Under the pieces are notes generated by a model. That model ran no database searches, had not been told where the DNA came from, and was given only the letters and a program-made list of their open reading frames with translations. Shown piece after piece: positions 15,750 through 23,563 of a DNA stretch of 49,373 nt. The translations under genes were made by a program, and so were the position numbers. How positions within the stretch are numbered: position 1 is the first letter of the stretch; every line of letters begins with the position of its first letter. Source of the DNA: a virus; IMG/VR virus record IMGVR_UViG_3300032213_002060, positions 1-49,373 of that record, one strand, 5' to 3'.

Positions 15750-15921
15750 CTCTAATTATTGCACATTGTTCGTAAAACTCATTATCTTCTGCATATTTCA
15801 AACACTGATCTAAAAATTTTAATTTACGTTCAGTGTCCCAATGCTCAGGCCATTCCCAATCATTGTTTTTCATATGATTGATTGATGCTATCAATAACTT
15901 ATTAATAAAATTCTCATTCAT
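15724..15921 (-). CDS. Small protein with UVR-like motif
   Basis: A 65-residue protein. Residues 33-60 (KLKFLDQCLKYAEDNEFYEQ followed by CAIIRDVQK) resemble the UVR motif found in UvrB, UvrC and ClpC-associated McsA, with the E-x2-A/C-x2-RD pattern at its end. The N-terminal half has NHMKNNDWEWPEHWD. It overlaps clpS by 26 bases, so the two are probably co-translated. The UVR motif mediates protein contacts, including with Clp ATPases, so partnership with ClpS is plausible but inferred. A promoter-like box lies 16 bases upstream. Confidence 0.55.
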   Translation of the reverse strand: MNENFINKLLIASINHMKNNDWEWPEHWDTERKLKFLDQCLKYAEDNEFYEQCAIIRDVQKTVNE

Positions 15922-15937
15922 ACTCTTATAATAAGAA

Positions 15938-15946
15938 AATAAATAT
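15938..15946 (-). promoter_or_regulatory. Putative promoter box ATATTTATT before clpS operon
   Basis: The coding strand reads AGTTATATTTATTTTCTTAT, 16 bases before the UVR-like gene. It would drive the clpS operon (15921 down to 14372). Confidence 0.45.
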
Positions 15947-15958
15947 AACTATCCAAAG

Positions 15959-16288
15959 CTATTTAGATTCTTCACGAATAATTAATTCGCCTAATACTTC
16001 CAAACGTCCTACTTCACGTTGAAATTCAATTTGTGTCATCGATGTGGATATTTTTTTATATGTTTCATCAAATTCTTTTTTAGCTTTATCTAAATCAAAT
16101 TTACCTGCTGCTGCTTTTTTATAGTATGGTAGTTTAACTTTAAAATGATGCCATGTAAGAAGAGCTAAGCCTCCTTTCTTTTTTGCATTATCTACAATTT
16201 TTTCAGCACCTGCTTCGCGAGTATCGGCAAATGATTCAAAAGTATCTTTTTTATCTTTTGATTCGAATAGTAAATCTCTTAGTTTCAT
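15959..16288 (-). CDS. Conserved phage protein with capsid-targeting-like N-terminus
   Basis: A 109-residue protein starting MKLRDLLFESKDKKDTFE. The first nine residues end L-F-E, a T4-type prohead protease site and similar in form to capsid-targeting peptides. The rest is lysine-rich and helical: GGLALLTWHHFKVKLPYYKK, then FDLDKAKKEFDETYKKI and FQREVGRLEVLGELIIREE. I recall similar proteins in marine T4-like phages; their function is not known. Probably an internal or head-associated protein. The promoter-like box ends three bases before the ATG. Confidence 0.65.
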   Translation of the reverse strand: MKLRDLLFESKDKKDTFESFADTREAGAEKIVDNAKKKGGLALLTWHHFKVKLPYYKKAAAGKFDLDKAKKEFDETYKKISTSMTQIEFQREVGRLEVLGELIIREESK

Positions 16289-16291
16289 ATT

Positions 16292-16300
16292 AATAAATAT
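16292..16300 (-). promoter_or_regulatory. Putative promoter box ATATTTATT
   Basis: The coding strand reads GTAATATTTATTAATATGAAA with the ATG three bases after the box, the same arrangement as at 2027-2035. It overlaps the stop codon of the upstream gene. Confidence 0.45.
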
Positions 16301-16938
16301 TACTTATTAGATTTATCTTTAGTAAATTCAGTCACATATGAGTAATCTGTTTCGTAGCCACCTTTACCTTCAACCGTATATACTGTCATGTCGATTCGGT
16401 ATCCTGGATTTTTATCAATACGATTAAATGTCCATGCATTATCCATCCATATGATTCGATTATTAGGATAAATAAAATAATTTCCATTATCCATTTTAAA
16501 TACATGCCCACATTTATGTTCTGGCGTTTCAGAGAAGTTAGTATCTAATACATTTCGATTTTCATGTGACCAATCTAATGTAAACATATATACTCCTTGC
16601 CGTTTAACTCCAGTTATAGAAATTAAATCAGCACGTAATCCAGATAATCGTTCTCGAATCTGTACATCAATATAAGAAGAAAAACAATCCCAATATACAT
16701 GTTCTGTTAATGGTAATCGTTCTGCATCCTTTTTCCATGCAAATGCATGTATAGGTCGCCTGGTCCAATTAACCCCATTTTCTAGAAATGCTTCAAATAA
16801 CGGGACACGTTTTTGAATGGATGCAACAGAATGAATATCAGCTAAAGTAAAGTCACCTAGTCCATTCTCATGATTAAATAAAAACTCATTTCGTATGTAA
16901 CAAGTTATTGTTGGTATGTTTGCGTTTAAGTAAGCCAA
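16300..16938 (-). CDS. Conserved hypothetical phage protein (212 aa)
   Basis: A 212-residue protein beginning MAYLNANIPTITCYIRNEFL. Other distinctive parts are RRPIHAFAWKKDAERLPLTE, VYWDCFSSYIDVQIRERLSG and a beta-rich C-terminus (NRIIWMDNAWTFNRIDKNPG). Proteins with this start seem familiar from T4-like phages of aquatic bacteria, without assigned function. It overlaps the SET-domain gene by 13 bases and is likely expressed with it. Confidence 0.6.
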   Translation of the reverse strand: MAYLNANIPTITCYIRNEFLFNHENGLGDFTLADIHSVASIQKRVPLFEAFLENGVNWTRRPIHAFAWKKDAERLPLTEHVYWDCFSSYIDVQIRERLSGLRADLISITGVKRQGVYMFTLDWSHENRNVLDTNFSETPEHKCGHVFKMDNGNYFIYPNNRIIWMDNAWTFNRIDKNPGYRIDMTVYTVEGKGGYETDYSYVTEFTKDKSNK

Positions 16939-17327
16939 TCGATCTCCTCTTTAGTATATATACATGTTAATTCTTCACCTGGTTGTATAGTTCGTAAAGT
17001 TATATATCTATCTAACTCCAAGTCATGATATACATTTGGTGCTTCAGAATGATTTATATAATACGACATATTAATATTATTATATGTTCTAGAAAGCCAA
17101 ATTCCAAGTTTATCTGAATTACATGTTGACGCTAAATGTGTACGTATTGACATATCATTGATTAATTCATATGGAATATGTATGTTATCGGAATTTACAT
17201 CTTGAAATAATACATACCTAGATTCGATTTCTGTTATTGCGAAAACACCAACTCCGTCACATATGAGCGACGGAGCTAACTTTGTTTTACCATAGTGATT
17301 GATACTATGTACTATTTGTTCAAACAC
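16926..17327 (-). CDS. SET-domain protein (putative lysine methyltransferase)
   Basis: A 133-residue protein that is essentially a bare SET domain: GVGVFAITEIESRYVLF at the start, the cofactor-binding INHSEAPNVYHD at residues 91-102, and the catalytic GEELTCIY at 117-124. SET proteins transfer methyl groups from S-adenosylmethionine to lysines. The protein is shorter than most and lacks post-SET cysteines, as in bacterial and viral versions. The target is unknown; it could be a phage structural protein or a host protein. It is four bases from the upstream gene's stop and overlaps the downstream gene. Confidence 0.8.
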   Translation of the reverse strand: MFEQIVHSINHYGKTKLAPSLICDGVGVFAITEIESRYVLFQDVNSDNIHIPYELINDMSIRTHLASTCNSDKLGIWLSRTYNNINMSYYINHSEAPNVYHDLELDRYITLRTIQPGEELTCIYTKEEIDWLT

Positions 17328-17330
17328 AAT

Positions 17331-17780
17331 TTAGTTTTTATGCTTTGAAATTTCAACCGCTGCAAGTTGTTTAAGTGCAGCCTTCTTTGATTTAGGTTTT
17401 TTTGATAATCTACGACCAGTCTCTGTAGTCGCAAAATAACCAGATTCTGTTTTTTCAATTCGTTCTGGCATCAATTTCTTTAAGTGATTTTTAAAATCAA
17501 CCGGAATGAATTGTGGTTGTTGTGTGTTATATGAATCTGTAGATTGTGATGCGCCCATTAAAAATCCTCCAACTTCTTCTACATCGTCTTTAGATGTTGC
17601 AATATGATCTACTGCCCACCCATGACCATTAGAAAGCATTTGGTCTACTTGCGTAGGATCCATTTGTAGCATAGCATCAACCATTTTTTTAATAGTTTTT
17701 AAATTCTGAAAAAACATATAGTTTTCGGAATTACTATGATCTATCTCCGAATTACAACCACATTCATTCAACCGTTTCAT
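17331..17780 (-). CDS. Conserved hypothetical protein (149 aa)
   Basis: A 149-residue protein starting MKRLNECGCNSEIDHSNSEN. A conserved-looking centre reads MLSNGHGWAVDHIATSKDDV followed by EEVGGFLMG, and the C-terminus is basic (SKKPKSKKAALKQLAAVEI). The first six residues end L-N-E, which fits a T4-type prohead protease site close to the N-terminus. Function unknown; likely virion-associated from its setting. It begins one base from the stop of the small holin-like gene. Confidence 0.55.
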   Translation of the reverse strand: MKRLNECGCNSEIDHSNSENYMFFQNLKTIKKMVDAMLQMDPTQVDQMLSNGHGWAVDHIATSKDDVEEVGGFLMGASQSTDSYNTQQPQFIPVDFKNHLKKLMPERIEKTESGYFATTETGRRLSKKPKSKKAALKQLAAVEISKHKN

Positions 17781-17781
17781 G

Positions 17782-17949
17782 TTATGCCTTTTCTACGATA
17801 GACCAAATTGCACCAGTAAGTGTAATAGCTCCACCAACAATTTCTGTTACAATAGTTTCATCAACCAATCCACGCATAACAAAGATACCTCCGACAAATG
17901 TCAATGCATGACGAATGATACCCAATACTTGTTCTTTTGTAAGTTTCAT
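17782..17949 (-). CDS. Small membrane protein, holin-like (Pam3-gp28 type)
   Basis: A 55-residue protein starting MKLTKEQVLGIIRHALTFVG and ending LTGAIWSIVEKA. It has two hydrophobic stretches (about residues 10-27 and 33-52) separated by a short polar turn, and its sequence pattern resembles the putative holin family named after Pam3 gp28. ATATTTATA and AAAGGA precede the start. It is not in the lysis cassette at 22-24 kb, so a second lysis-related protein or a virion membrane component are both possible. Confidence 0.7.
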   Translation of the reverse strand: MKLTKEQVLGIIRHALTFVGGIFVMRGLVDETIVTEIVGGAITLTGAIWSIVEKA

Positions 17950-17962
17950 AATGTTCCTTTTA

Positions 17963-17971
17963 TATAAATAT
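17963..17971 (-). promoter_or_regulatory. Putative promoter box ATATTTATA
   Basis: The coding strand reads CTGATATTTATATAAAAGGA, identical over 20 bases to the site before the GIY-YIG gene at 3171-3179. It lies 13 bases from the start of the 55-residue membrane protein. Confidence 0.55.
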
Positions 17972-17981
17972 CAGTGATATA

Positions 17982-18500
17982 TTAATTAATGTTTCTCCAT
18001 GCGGTACCATCATATATGTATAAAATATTACCCGATGGATCATAATACATTGACCCGGTAACTGGTGTACTAGGTTGTGTTACTGGTATTGCAAATTGTC
18101 CAGCTGATGTAATCGTGCTTAAATTAACGTTTGATGTTGGGCCTGCTGTCATGTTTAAACTACCAGATGCAGTTAATGATCCCGTTAATGTTAATGCATT
18201 AGTAGATGGATTAAATTTTAAATTAGTATCAGTTAATGGTGTTTGATTGCCGGTTGTGTTATTTGCAAATAATACATAGTGTGTACTGTTATCAGCTCCA
18301 GCAGCGGTATTAACAGCAGCTGCTGTAGAAGAATTACCGTTAACTGTTCCTGTTAGTATTCCGGCGAATGATCCAGTAAATGATCCTGTTGCTGCAATTG
18401 AGTCGGCACTACCTCCACTCAATGCGTCGATTGCTCGTGTAACATGTTCTGCTTGTATAGTACCACCATTAGTAATACCCGTTTTATTTATTATCGCCAT
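17982..18500 (-). CDS. Fibre-like or decoration structural protein
   Basis: A 172-residue protein of low-complexity Ser, Thr, Gly, Asn and Ala sequence with a beta-repeat character: GSFTGSFAGILTGTVNGNSS, LTLTGSLTASGSLNMTAG, and a C-terminal PVTGSMYYDPSGNILYIYDG ending TAWRNIN. This last module is typical of tail-fibre or surface-fibre tips. It may be a short fibre, a fibre adaptor or a capsid decoration. No enzymatic motif is present. It is followed by the holin-like gene and lies one base from the 63-residue gene upstream. Confidence 0.65.
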   Translation of the reverse strand: MAIINKTGITNGGTIQAEHVTRAIDALSGGSADSIAATGSFTGSFAGILTGTVNGNSSTAAAVNTAAGADNSTHYVLFANNTTGNQTPLTDTNLKFNPSTNALTLTGSLTASGSLNMTAGPTSNVNLSTITSAGQFAIPVTQPSTPVTGSMYYDPSGNILYIYDGTAWRNIN

Positions 18501-18692
18501 CTATATTCCTTTTTTATAAGGCCACCAATTTTTTGTTTGTTCATTTAACCATTCTTGTCGATCATCACAACCGCAATCCTCATCTAGAAGTTGTGCTATC
18601 TTTTTAGCAAGTTGATCTAATCCAGTTGCCGACGTAATTTTCTTTATATCATCACCCAATCCACGACTACCATTTTGCATCATATCCTCCAT
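18501..18692 (-). CDS. Small hypothetical protein (63 aa)
   Basis: A 63-residue protein starting MEDMMQNGSRGLGDDIKKIT, with SATGLDQLAKKIAQLLDEDC and then GCDDRQEWLNEQ. The Asp-Cys-Gly-Cys-Asp pattern recurs in small phage proteins near tail or head genes as I remember them, but no function is known. It overlaps the end of the nucleotidyltransferase gene by 26 bases and its stop is adjacent to the fibre-like gene. Confidence 0.6.
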   Translation of the reverse strand: MEDMMQNGSRGLGDDIKKITSATGLDQLAKKIAQLLDEDCGCDDRQEWLNEQTKNWWPYKKGI

Positions 18693-20028
18693 TTCTAATT
18701 GAATTTTGTAATTGCATGATCATTGTTTGATACTGTGCTGTGTGTGGTATTTCAAATACATTTCGTCCTTCATATTGATATTCTTGATCTGGGTGCATCA
18801 TTTGCATATGACCTGTTTCATCAATACCTAAAACTTTATGTGGAACTCCTATCATTGTTATTTGTCCGTTAGATGTCGGAATCATTGTGCATTTACCTGG
18901 ATGATCCCATTGACCCCTAGTAGATGTAACTGCATTAGTTTTATGTACCACATTAGACCAATCATCGGATGTCATGGGTTTCTTTTTTGTTACATGCAAG
19001 ATTAATGATTCAGTAACTTCTTTTTCGTGTTCTGGTTTTTTAAATGCAGATGGTAATATATATTTGTCAGCTTTCATTGCTTTAAGTAATAACGCGATTA
19101 AACTTCCACCAGGAGTAACAGCAATTGTAGTCAATCCTAACATCTTTAAAATATCTTTAAGTTGTTCTTTAACCCATTTCCATTCTTCGGGAGATAATTT
19201 TTGTCCGTTAACATGTTGAATCAACATCCGAAGAGCTTTTTTAGATTCATCAGATTCAGTTTTTACAGCTTGAACTAGTTTATTTACTTGATCCTTTGCT
19301 TTATCTTTGATATTGCTTAGTTTCTGTTCGTGTAATGTATTTTCTATTGACAGACGCCCTCTAGATATTTTTTGTTCTAGGCGGTTTAAACGTTCTAAAT
19401 AGCCTTTATTACGCAGGTATTTGTAAGCCATGTTTTCTAATGAATACTCCCCTTCCGCTTCGAGTCCAGTGCTCCGTAAATGTTTTAATCGGTCTTTTAT
19501 ATTTTTTATTTTTTGTTCAGCGTGTGGATCTGATTCTGATAGTGCATCAATTTCATATTCAAATGATTCTGATTTTTGTCGTATCATTGAATCGTCAATT
19601 GATATTGTAGTTGAATTTGGTTTTCGAACCCATTTATCATCCATTAATGAATATATTCCAACCGTAGAATGTAAATTTTCATTTGAATCCTGTGCATACA
19701 ACTCAATATTCATTCCTTTAAACTTGAGCGGATAATTTACGTTCCATATACTCTTTTTGGCGTGCATGTAGTTTTTAACAAGATGTAAATTATCTCCAAC
19801 TTCTAAATAGTTAATAACAACATGTAAATCAATATCACTATATCTAGTCCAATTATAATTTGCATTACTACCAATAAGTATTACATCTTGTACATCAACA
19901 TCAACATCAAGGAATTTGTAAAACTCCATGGCAATTTTCATTAGACCAGACCGAAGTTTGGGATGAATTCTAGTTCCATCCCAAAGTTTCGGATTCAATT
20001 TGCTATGTGTTTTATATTCAACTAACAT
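18667..20028 (-). CDS. Nucleotidyltransferase-domain protein
   Basis: A 453-residue protein. The N-terminal domain has the nucleotidyltransferase signature: DVILIGSNANYNWTRYSDID with GS at 53-54 and metal-binding Asp65 and Asp67, then LHVVI. Residues 170-260 are charged and probably coiled-coil, a hydrophobic segment is near 295-315 (MLGLTTIAVTPGGSLIALLL), and a C-terminal domain of about 100 residues has RNVFEIPHTAQYQTMIMQLQ. The first residues MLVE fit a T4-type protease site. Homologues in T4-like phages are often virion-associated. The nucleotide acceptor is unknown. It ends within the 63-residue gene. Confidence 0.75.
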   Translation of the reverse strand: MLVEYKTHSKLNPKLWDGTRIHPKLRSGLMKIAMEFYKFLDVDVDVQDVILIGSNANYNWTRYSDIDLHVVINYLEVGDNLHLVKNYMHAKKSIWNVNYPLKFKGMNIELYAQDSNENLHSTVGIYSLMDDKWVRKPNSTTISIDDSMIRQKSESFEYEIDALSESDPHAEQKIKNIKDRLKHLRSTGLEAEGEYSLENMAYKYLRNKGYLERLNRLEQKISRGRLSIENTLHEQKLSNIKDKAKDQVNKLVQAVKTESDESKKALRMLIQHVNGQKLSPEEWKWVKEQLKDILKMLGLTTIAVTPGGSLIALLLKAMKADKYILPSAFKKPEHEKEVTESLILHVTKKKPMTSDDWSNVVHKTNAVTSTRGQWDHPGKCTMIPTSNGQITMIGVPHKVLGIDETGHMQMMHPDQEYQYEGRNVFEIPHTAQYQTMIMQLQNSIRNGGYDAKW

Positions 20029-20032
20029 AATG

Positions 20033-21979
20033 TTATTTATACTGACCGCCTTGTGAAGCTACTGGATCATATGGAAGTTGACTTTTATCTGTAAAATAAT
20101 CTTTAGCTGCTTTTACCTTTGGATTGTCATTGAATTGTTTAATTAAAGTTTTTGTTTCTACCCCCGCATCATATACACCTGGTAGATATTCTGCTACAGC
20201 TGTGGTAACTATAGGCCAAATTACTCCATTTGCTTCATCTTTATCTTTAAGACCAAATGATTCTCCCATATCTTGCATTTCATTCCAAATAATATCTATA
20301 TTTTTACCAAATGAAAAATCCATTTCTTTAGCTAAATTAGATCCATCGGGAATCATATCTCGACTTAGTACCGTTTTAAGATTATTTAATCGATCGGTTT
20401 TATATCCACTCCAGACTAACGAATCATTTTTCTTAGCATAATTTACAATTGCATCTGCAGCTGCATCATATGTACCTTCTATTGCCGGATTATTTTTTGA
20501 ATGGCGTAAAAACTTTTCAATATCCCCTGCAGACTCTAATGCTACTCGATTATTTTTAACTAATCCAGCACTCATCATGGATTTTATATATGATGCCTGG
20601 TCTGCTTTAGGAAGATTTTTAAGTCTAGTATTGAATAAATTACTTAATTCTTTTTCTATCAATCCTCGATTAGGTGTTGCTCTAACCAACATTGTTAATT
20701 TAGTAGGATCAGCTGACATTTCCCGTGCAAATCGTTTTTCTAAGCCTGCAGCAATGTTTTTTACTTTTTGTTCTGGAAACCATGGTAATTTTTTTAACTT
20801 AGGAACTAAATTAAATGTTAATGAATTCCCAAAATTCTTAAGTATCGGACTACTTATCTTATCTACTATTTCGGGAGCAGTACCATATATAGCTTTTGAT
20901 CCGCCTCGTTTTGATGCACCCGCTAAATCATCAATTGATCGACCACTGTTTCGCATCCATGTTTCAAGTGTATCTAGTTCCTTTATAACTGCATTAGCAT
21001 CAATACCTGGTATTAATCGTATGCCATTATGTGATGATGCAGCTGCATCTGCAATTGACTCAAGTCCAGTACCAACTTTTTTAAGATTAGCTCCTGATAT
21101 TGCACCCGAACGAGCTAATTCTGCCCAGATTTCGTTAGTTTTTGCTGTTTTAAACGACGCAGTGATCATTTCAACTAGTTTTTGTAACCTGGCTCCTTTA
21201 TATAGTGTTTTAATACCCATTTTAATTCCAGATCCTACTATCGGTATTATAGCTAAACAAGATAAAAATCCTTCGAATGTTTTTCCTCGCAAAAAATATA
21301 TAAGTGCATTGAAAATATCTACAATATCTCCTAATACCGGAATAAAGCCTACCCAATCTAATACGGTCTGTATTGTATCTAATGTATCTCCACTGATACC
21401 TAATAGACTAGTATCTTCTTCTTCTGCCGGTTTTGCTGCTTCTTTAGATTTTTCTATATTTTCAGTTGAAATTTCAAATTTTGGTTGGCCGCCAACTACT
21501 TTCAATGTACCTAATTTGAAACCCGTTTTTGATTTATCTCCACCAGCATCATTCCATATTATCAACTCTTTTCCGCCTGGAGCAATTGTATATCCCATTT
21601 TTCTTGTAGCATTAGTACTCCACATGGATCCATCACTATAAAACCAAAGACGATCATTCGATGCATCTAATTCATAGCCATGCGGATTAATTCCTAAGCT
21701 AAACGGTTTTGCTCCTAAATATTTTAATGCAGTTTCAGCTTTAATATCAGTCCATGGTTTTTTAGTTTTAAAATTTGGATCTACTTTACTTAAAGATGAT
21801 GTTTTAAACTCAACTAAACGTGTTTTAGATGCTGCGTTTAATTCTTTCCTAGCTTCATTTAAATTTGCACGTAATTCAGATAAACTTGCCTCTAACTTCA
21901 AACGTTTAAGTGTAGGCGTCTTAACTAACGGATCTAATTCCCGTTTTAGTATTTTATTTAACATGTTGTCCTGTTTCAT
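20033..21979 (-). CDS. Large virion-associated protein with polymorphic-toxin-like hydrophobic domain
   Basis: A 648-residue protein. The N-terminus is a Leu-Lys-Glu-rich coiled coil (to about residue 60), followed by a beta domain (GYELDASNDRLWFYSDGSMW) and an acidic linker near 180-190. Residues 201-263 hold a hydrophobic, glycine-rich stretch (WVGFIPVLGDIVDIFNALIY, then FEGFLSCLAIIPIVGSGIKM) that strongly resembles the pre-toxin segment of bacterial polymorphic toxins, where G-x-x-P-x-x-G-D and a second P-x-x-G repeat occur. The remaining 380 residues are helical and unrecognised. It is likely packaged or in the tail and may help DNA or protein cross a membrane. A promoter-like box is 18 bases upstream. 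Confidence 0.65.
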   Translation of the reverse strand: MKQDNMLNKILKRELDPLVKTPTLKRLKLEASLSELRANLNEARKELNAASKTRLVEFKTSSLSKVDPNFKTKKPWTDIKAETALKYLGAKPFSLGINPHGYELDASNDRLWFYSDGSMWSTNATRKMGYTIAPGGKELIIWNDAGGDKSKTGFKLGTLKVVGGQPKFEISTENIEKSKEAAKPAEEEDTSLLGISGDTLDTIQTVLDWVGFIPVLGDIVDIFNALIYFLRGKTFEGFLSCLAIIPIVGSGIKMGIKTLYKGARLQKLVEMITASFKTAKTNEIWAELARSGAISGANLKKVGTGLESIADAAASSHNGIRLIPGIDANAVIKELDTLETWMRNSGRSIDDLAGASKRGGSKAIYGTAPEIVDKISSPILKNFGNSLTFNLVPKLKKLPWFPEQKVKNIAAGLEKRFAREMSADPTKLTMLVRATPNRGLIEKELSNLFNTRLKNLPKADQASYIKSMMSAGLVKNNRVALESAGDIEKFLRHSKNNPAIEGTYDAAADAIVNYAKKNDSLVWSGYKTDRLNNLKTVLSRDMIPDGSNLAKEMDFSFGKNIDIIWNEMQDMGESFGLKDKDEANGVIWPIVTTAVAEYLPGVYDAGVETKTLIKQFNDNPKVKAAKDYFTDKSQLPYDPVASQGGQYK

Positions 21980-21997
21980 ATCAAATTCTTTTTTTTA

Positions 21998-22006
21998 AAT
22001 AAATAT
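21998..22006 (-). promoter_or_regulatory. Putative promoter box ATATTTATT before the 648-residue gene
   Basis: The coding strand reads TTGATATTTATTTAAAAAAA, 18 bases before the ATG, and overlaps the end of the lysis-cassette membrane protein gene. It probably starts the virion transcript that runs to about 18 kb. Confidence 0.5.
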
Positions 22007-22356
22007 CAAGATTTCCAAAAGAGTTGCACTAATATTAATGTAAATGCTAATACTAAAGATATTGTAGTTTTCATATTAATACTTTCTTCTCGAAATAGAT
22101 ATGTCATGCATGTAAAAATAAAGATACCGGCACAAAATGAAATAAATCGGCCGGGCCAAAATAATCCTCCAAAACCTTGAACAACATAACTAGTTGCTTC
22201 CATGAATAACCAGGTAATAGGAACACCTAACAACATTAATGCCCATCGCCATTCTTTAGCCCAAATCCAAATTAATGGACCATTGACTTGTATCCAAACT
22301 AGTATTTGACCAATTAAGAATAATGTAAAAGATAATAGAATGTATTTGTAATTCAT
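22006..22356 (-). CDS. Membrane protein in lysis cassette (116 aa)
   Basis: A 116-residue protein with four hydrophobic segments (ILLSFTLFLIGQILVWIQV, WALMLLGVPITWLFM, FISFCAGIFIFTCMTYLF, ISLVLAFTLILVQLFW). No catalytic motif is visible. It follows the holin and endolysin genes and ends the transcript, so it may be an antiholin, another holin or an unrelated inner-membrane protein. The family is not recognised with confidence. Confidence 0.6.
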   Translation of the reverse strand: MNYKYILLSFTLFLIGQILVWIQVNGPLIWIWAKEWRWALMLLGVPITWLFMEATSYVVQGFGGLFWPGRFISFCAGIFIFTCMTYLFREESINMKTTISLVLAFTLILVQLFWKS

Positions 22357-22392
22357 ATCATGATAATATGAATAAATTTTGCATAATCAAAA

Positions 22393-22860
22393 TTAAGATT
22401 TAGTATTTTTTCTAGGCTTTCTTGTAACTGGATGACGCAAACCTTTATGTTGATCGAACTGATCTAAAATATGATTAATCAATTGTGTTTTAATAAATCC
22501 AGCCATTGATGCATTTTTAAGTGCACTCATTATCTGAAATATCAAGAATGGAATTAAAATAGTTTCACTTAACCAACCCATACCTTTAAATGCATGTTCA
22601 ACGGAAAGCAACATGGTTAATAATATTACCCAAACCACTGCAGTCTGCAGAACCTTTAGTGCTTTACGTGTTTGAAATCCTTCTCGTTTAATGCCAGCAA
22701 TAATTCCAAAAAATCCATCAACGAAGATAACAGCAATTAGTGCCAAATATTGTTCATAATGGGATAAGGTCATGTTATAAAAATATGAGCAAATAAATGT
22801 TATCATTGATGACACCGATATTGTAATTACTGTAGCAAGTGTTTTCATATTGTACTGCAC
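22393..22860 (-). CDS. Phage holin-family membrane protein
   Basis: A 155-residue protein with three or four hydrophobic segments and the sequence ALIAVIFVDGFFGIIAGIKR followed by EGFQTRKALKVL, characteristic of the toxin-secretion/phage lysis holin family: a transmembrane segment with an Asp, then a basic loop ending in K-A-L. The tail is basic and soluble. Holins form holes in the inner membrane at the time of lysis. The preferred start may be the Met at residue 5 (MKTLATVITI). It lies between the amidase and the four-segment membrane protein. Confidence 0.8.
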   Translation of the reverse strand: MQYNMKTLATVITISVSSMITFICSYFYNMTLSHYEQYLALIAVIFVDGFFGIIAGIKREGFQTRKALKVLQTAVVWVILLTMLLSVEHAFKGMGWLSETILIPFLIFQIMSALKNASMAGFIKTQLINHILDQFDQHKGLRHPVTRKPRKNTKS

Positions 22861-22876
22861 GTTAATTCTATTAATA

Positions 22877-23554
22877 TTATATTAATGATTTCAACATTTC
22901 AATCATTCGTGGACATGGATAAATATCCGTTTTATCTTTTCTATAACTGTTATGTGAATACAACCCATTTTCACCTTTCAGTGCCTTTGTATTCACAGTA
23001 AACATTTGATCGTAATCATATGTTAAATCAATTTTGTAAATTCCCTTCCAATATACTAACAAATCCTTTACCGATTGAATTTGAGTATCAGAATAACGAT
23101 GATAAAATAAATGACCTTTATATGGCTTATCTAATTTAGTTACTTGGTCTGCTGGCATCTCTCGATTAACATAGTTATAATATTTACCATCTTTAAACGA
23201 GATCGGCCCCCAATTGCAAATTTCTATTCCGATAGCAATTTTATCTAATCGCTGATATGATACTTTATATGCTTTGAATACTTCTGGCTTAATACCTAAA
23301 TGGTATGCCCAATACTTCGAAGAGAATGCTTGACATATTTCCCCATCCGGAGTTCCTTTTGCGCCAGGTCCTGAAATAGTTACGCAAGTTGCTATACGAC
23401 CTCTATCATCAGTGTCCCACATTGAAATAGTACCAACTCCTGATGCATTTCCTGCAGTATGATGCAATACTATTTGACTTTTTGGAGTCTCTTCCTTAAC
23501 ATATTGGGTTTCTCTTAATGGAACTTGTTTTATTTTTTTTAGATCTAAACTCAT
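22877..23554 (-). CDS. N-acetylmuramoyl-L-alanine amidase (endolysin)
   Basis: A 225-residue amidase_2/PGRP-type enzyme. It shows the zinc-ligand strand QIVLHHTAGNASG, the central IAIGIEICNWGPISF and the C-terminal zinc-site region YSHNSYRKDKTDIYPCPRMI. It cleaves the amide bond between N-acetylmuramic acid and L-alanine of peptidoglycan. There is no signal peptide, consistent with release through a holin. AAGGAAT precedes the start. It is flanked by two membrane protein genes, so it is the endolysin of the cassette. Confidence 0.9.
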   Translation of the reverse strand: MSLDLKKIKQVPLRETQYVKEETPKSQIVLHHTAGNASGVGTISMWDTDDRGRIATCVTISGPGAKGTPDGEICQAFSSKYWAYHLGIKPEVFKAYKVSYQRLDKIAIGIEICNWGPISFKDGKYYNYVNREMPADQVTKLDKPYKGHLFYHRYSDTQIQSVKDLLVYWKGIYKIDLTYDYDQMFTVNTKALKGENGLYSHNSYRKDKTDIYPCPRMIEMLKSLI

Positions 23555-23563
23555 TTTTATTCC

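Noticed and set aside
20577-21641. A 354-codon open frame on the plus strand.
   Set aside because: It is antisense to the 648-residue virion-like gene. Its length reflects the codon bias of the real gene. The translated product has no domain pattern and there is no promoter or ribosome site.
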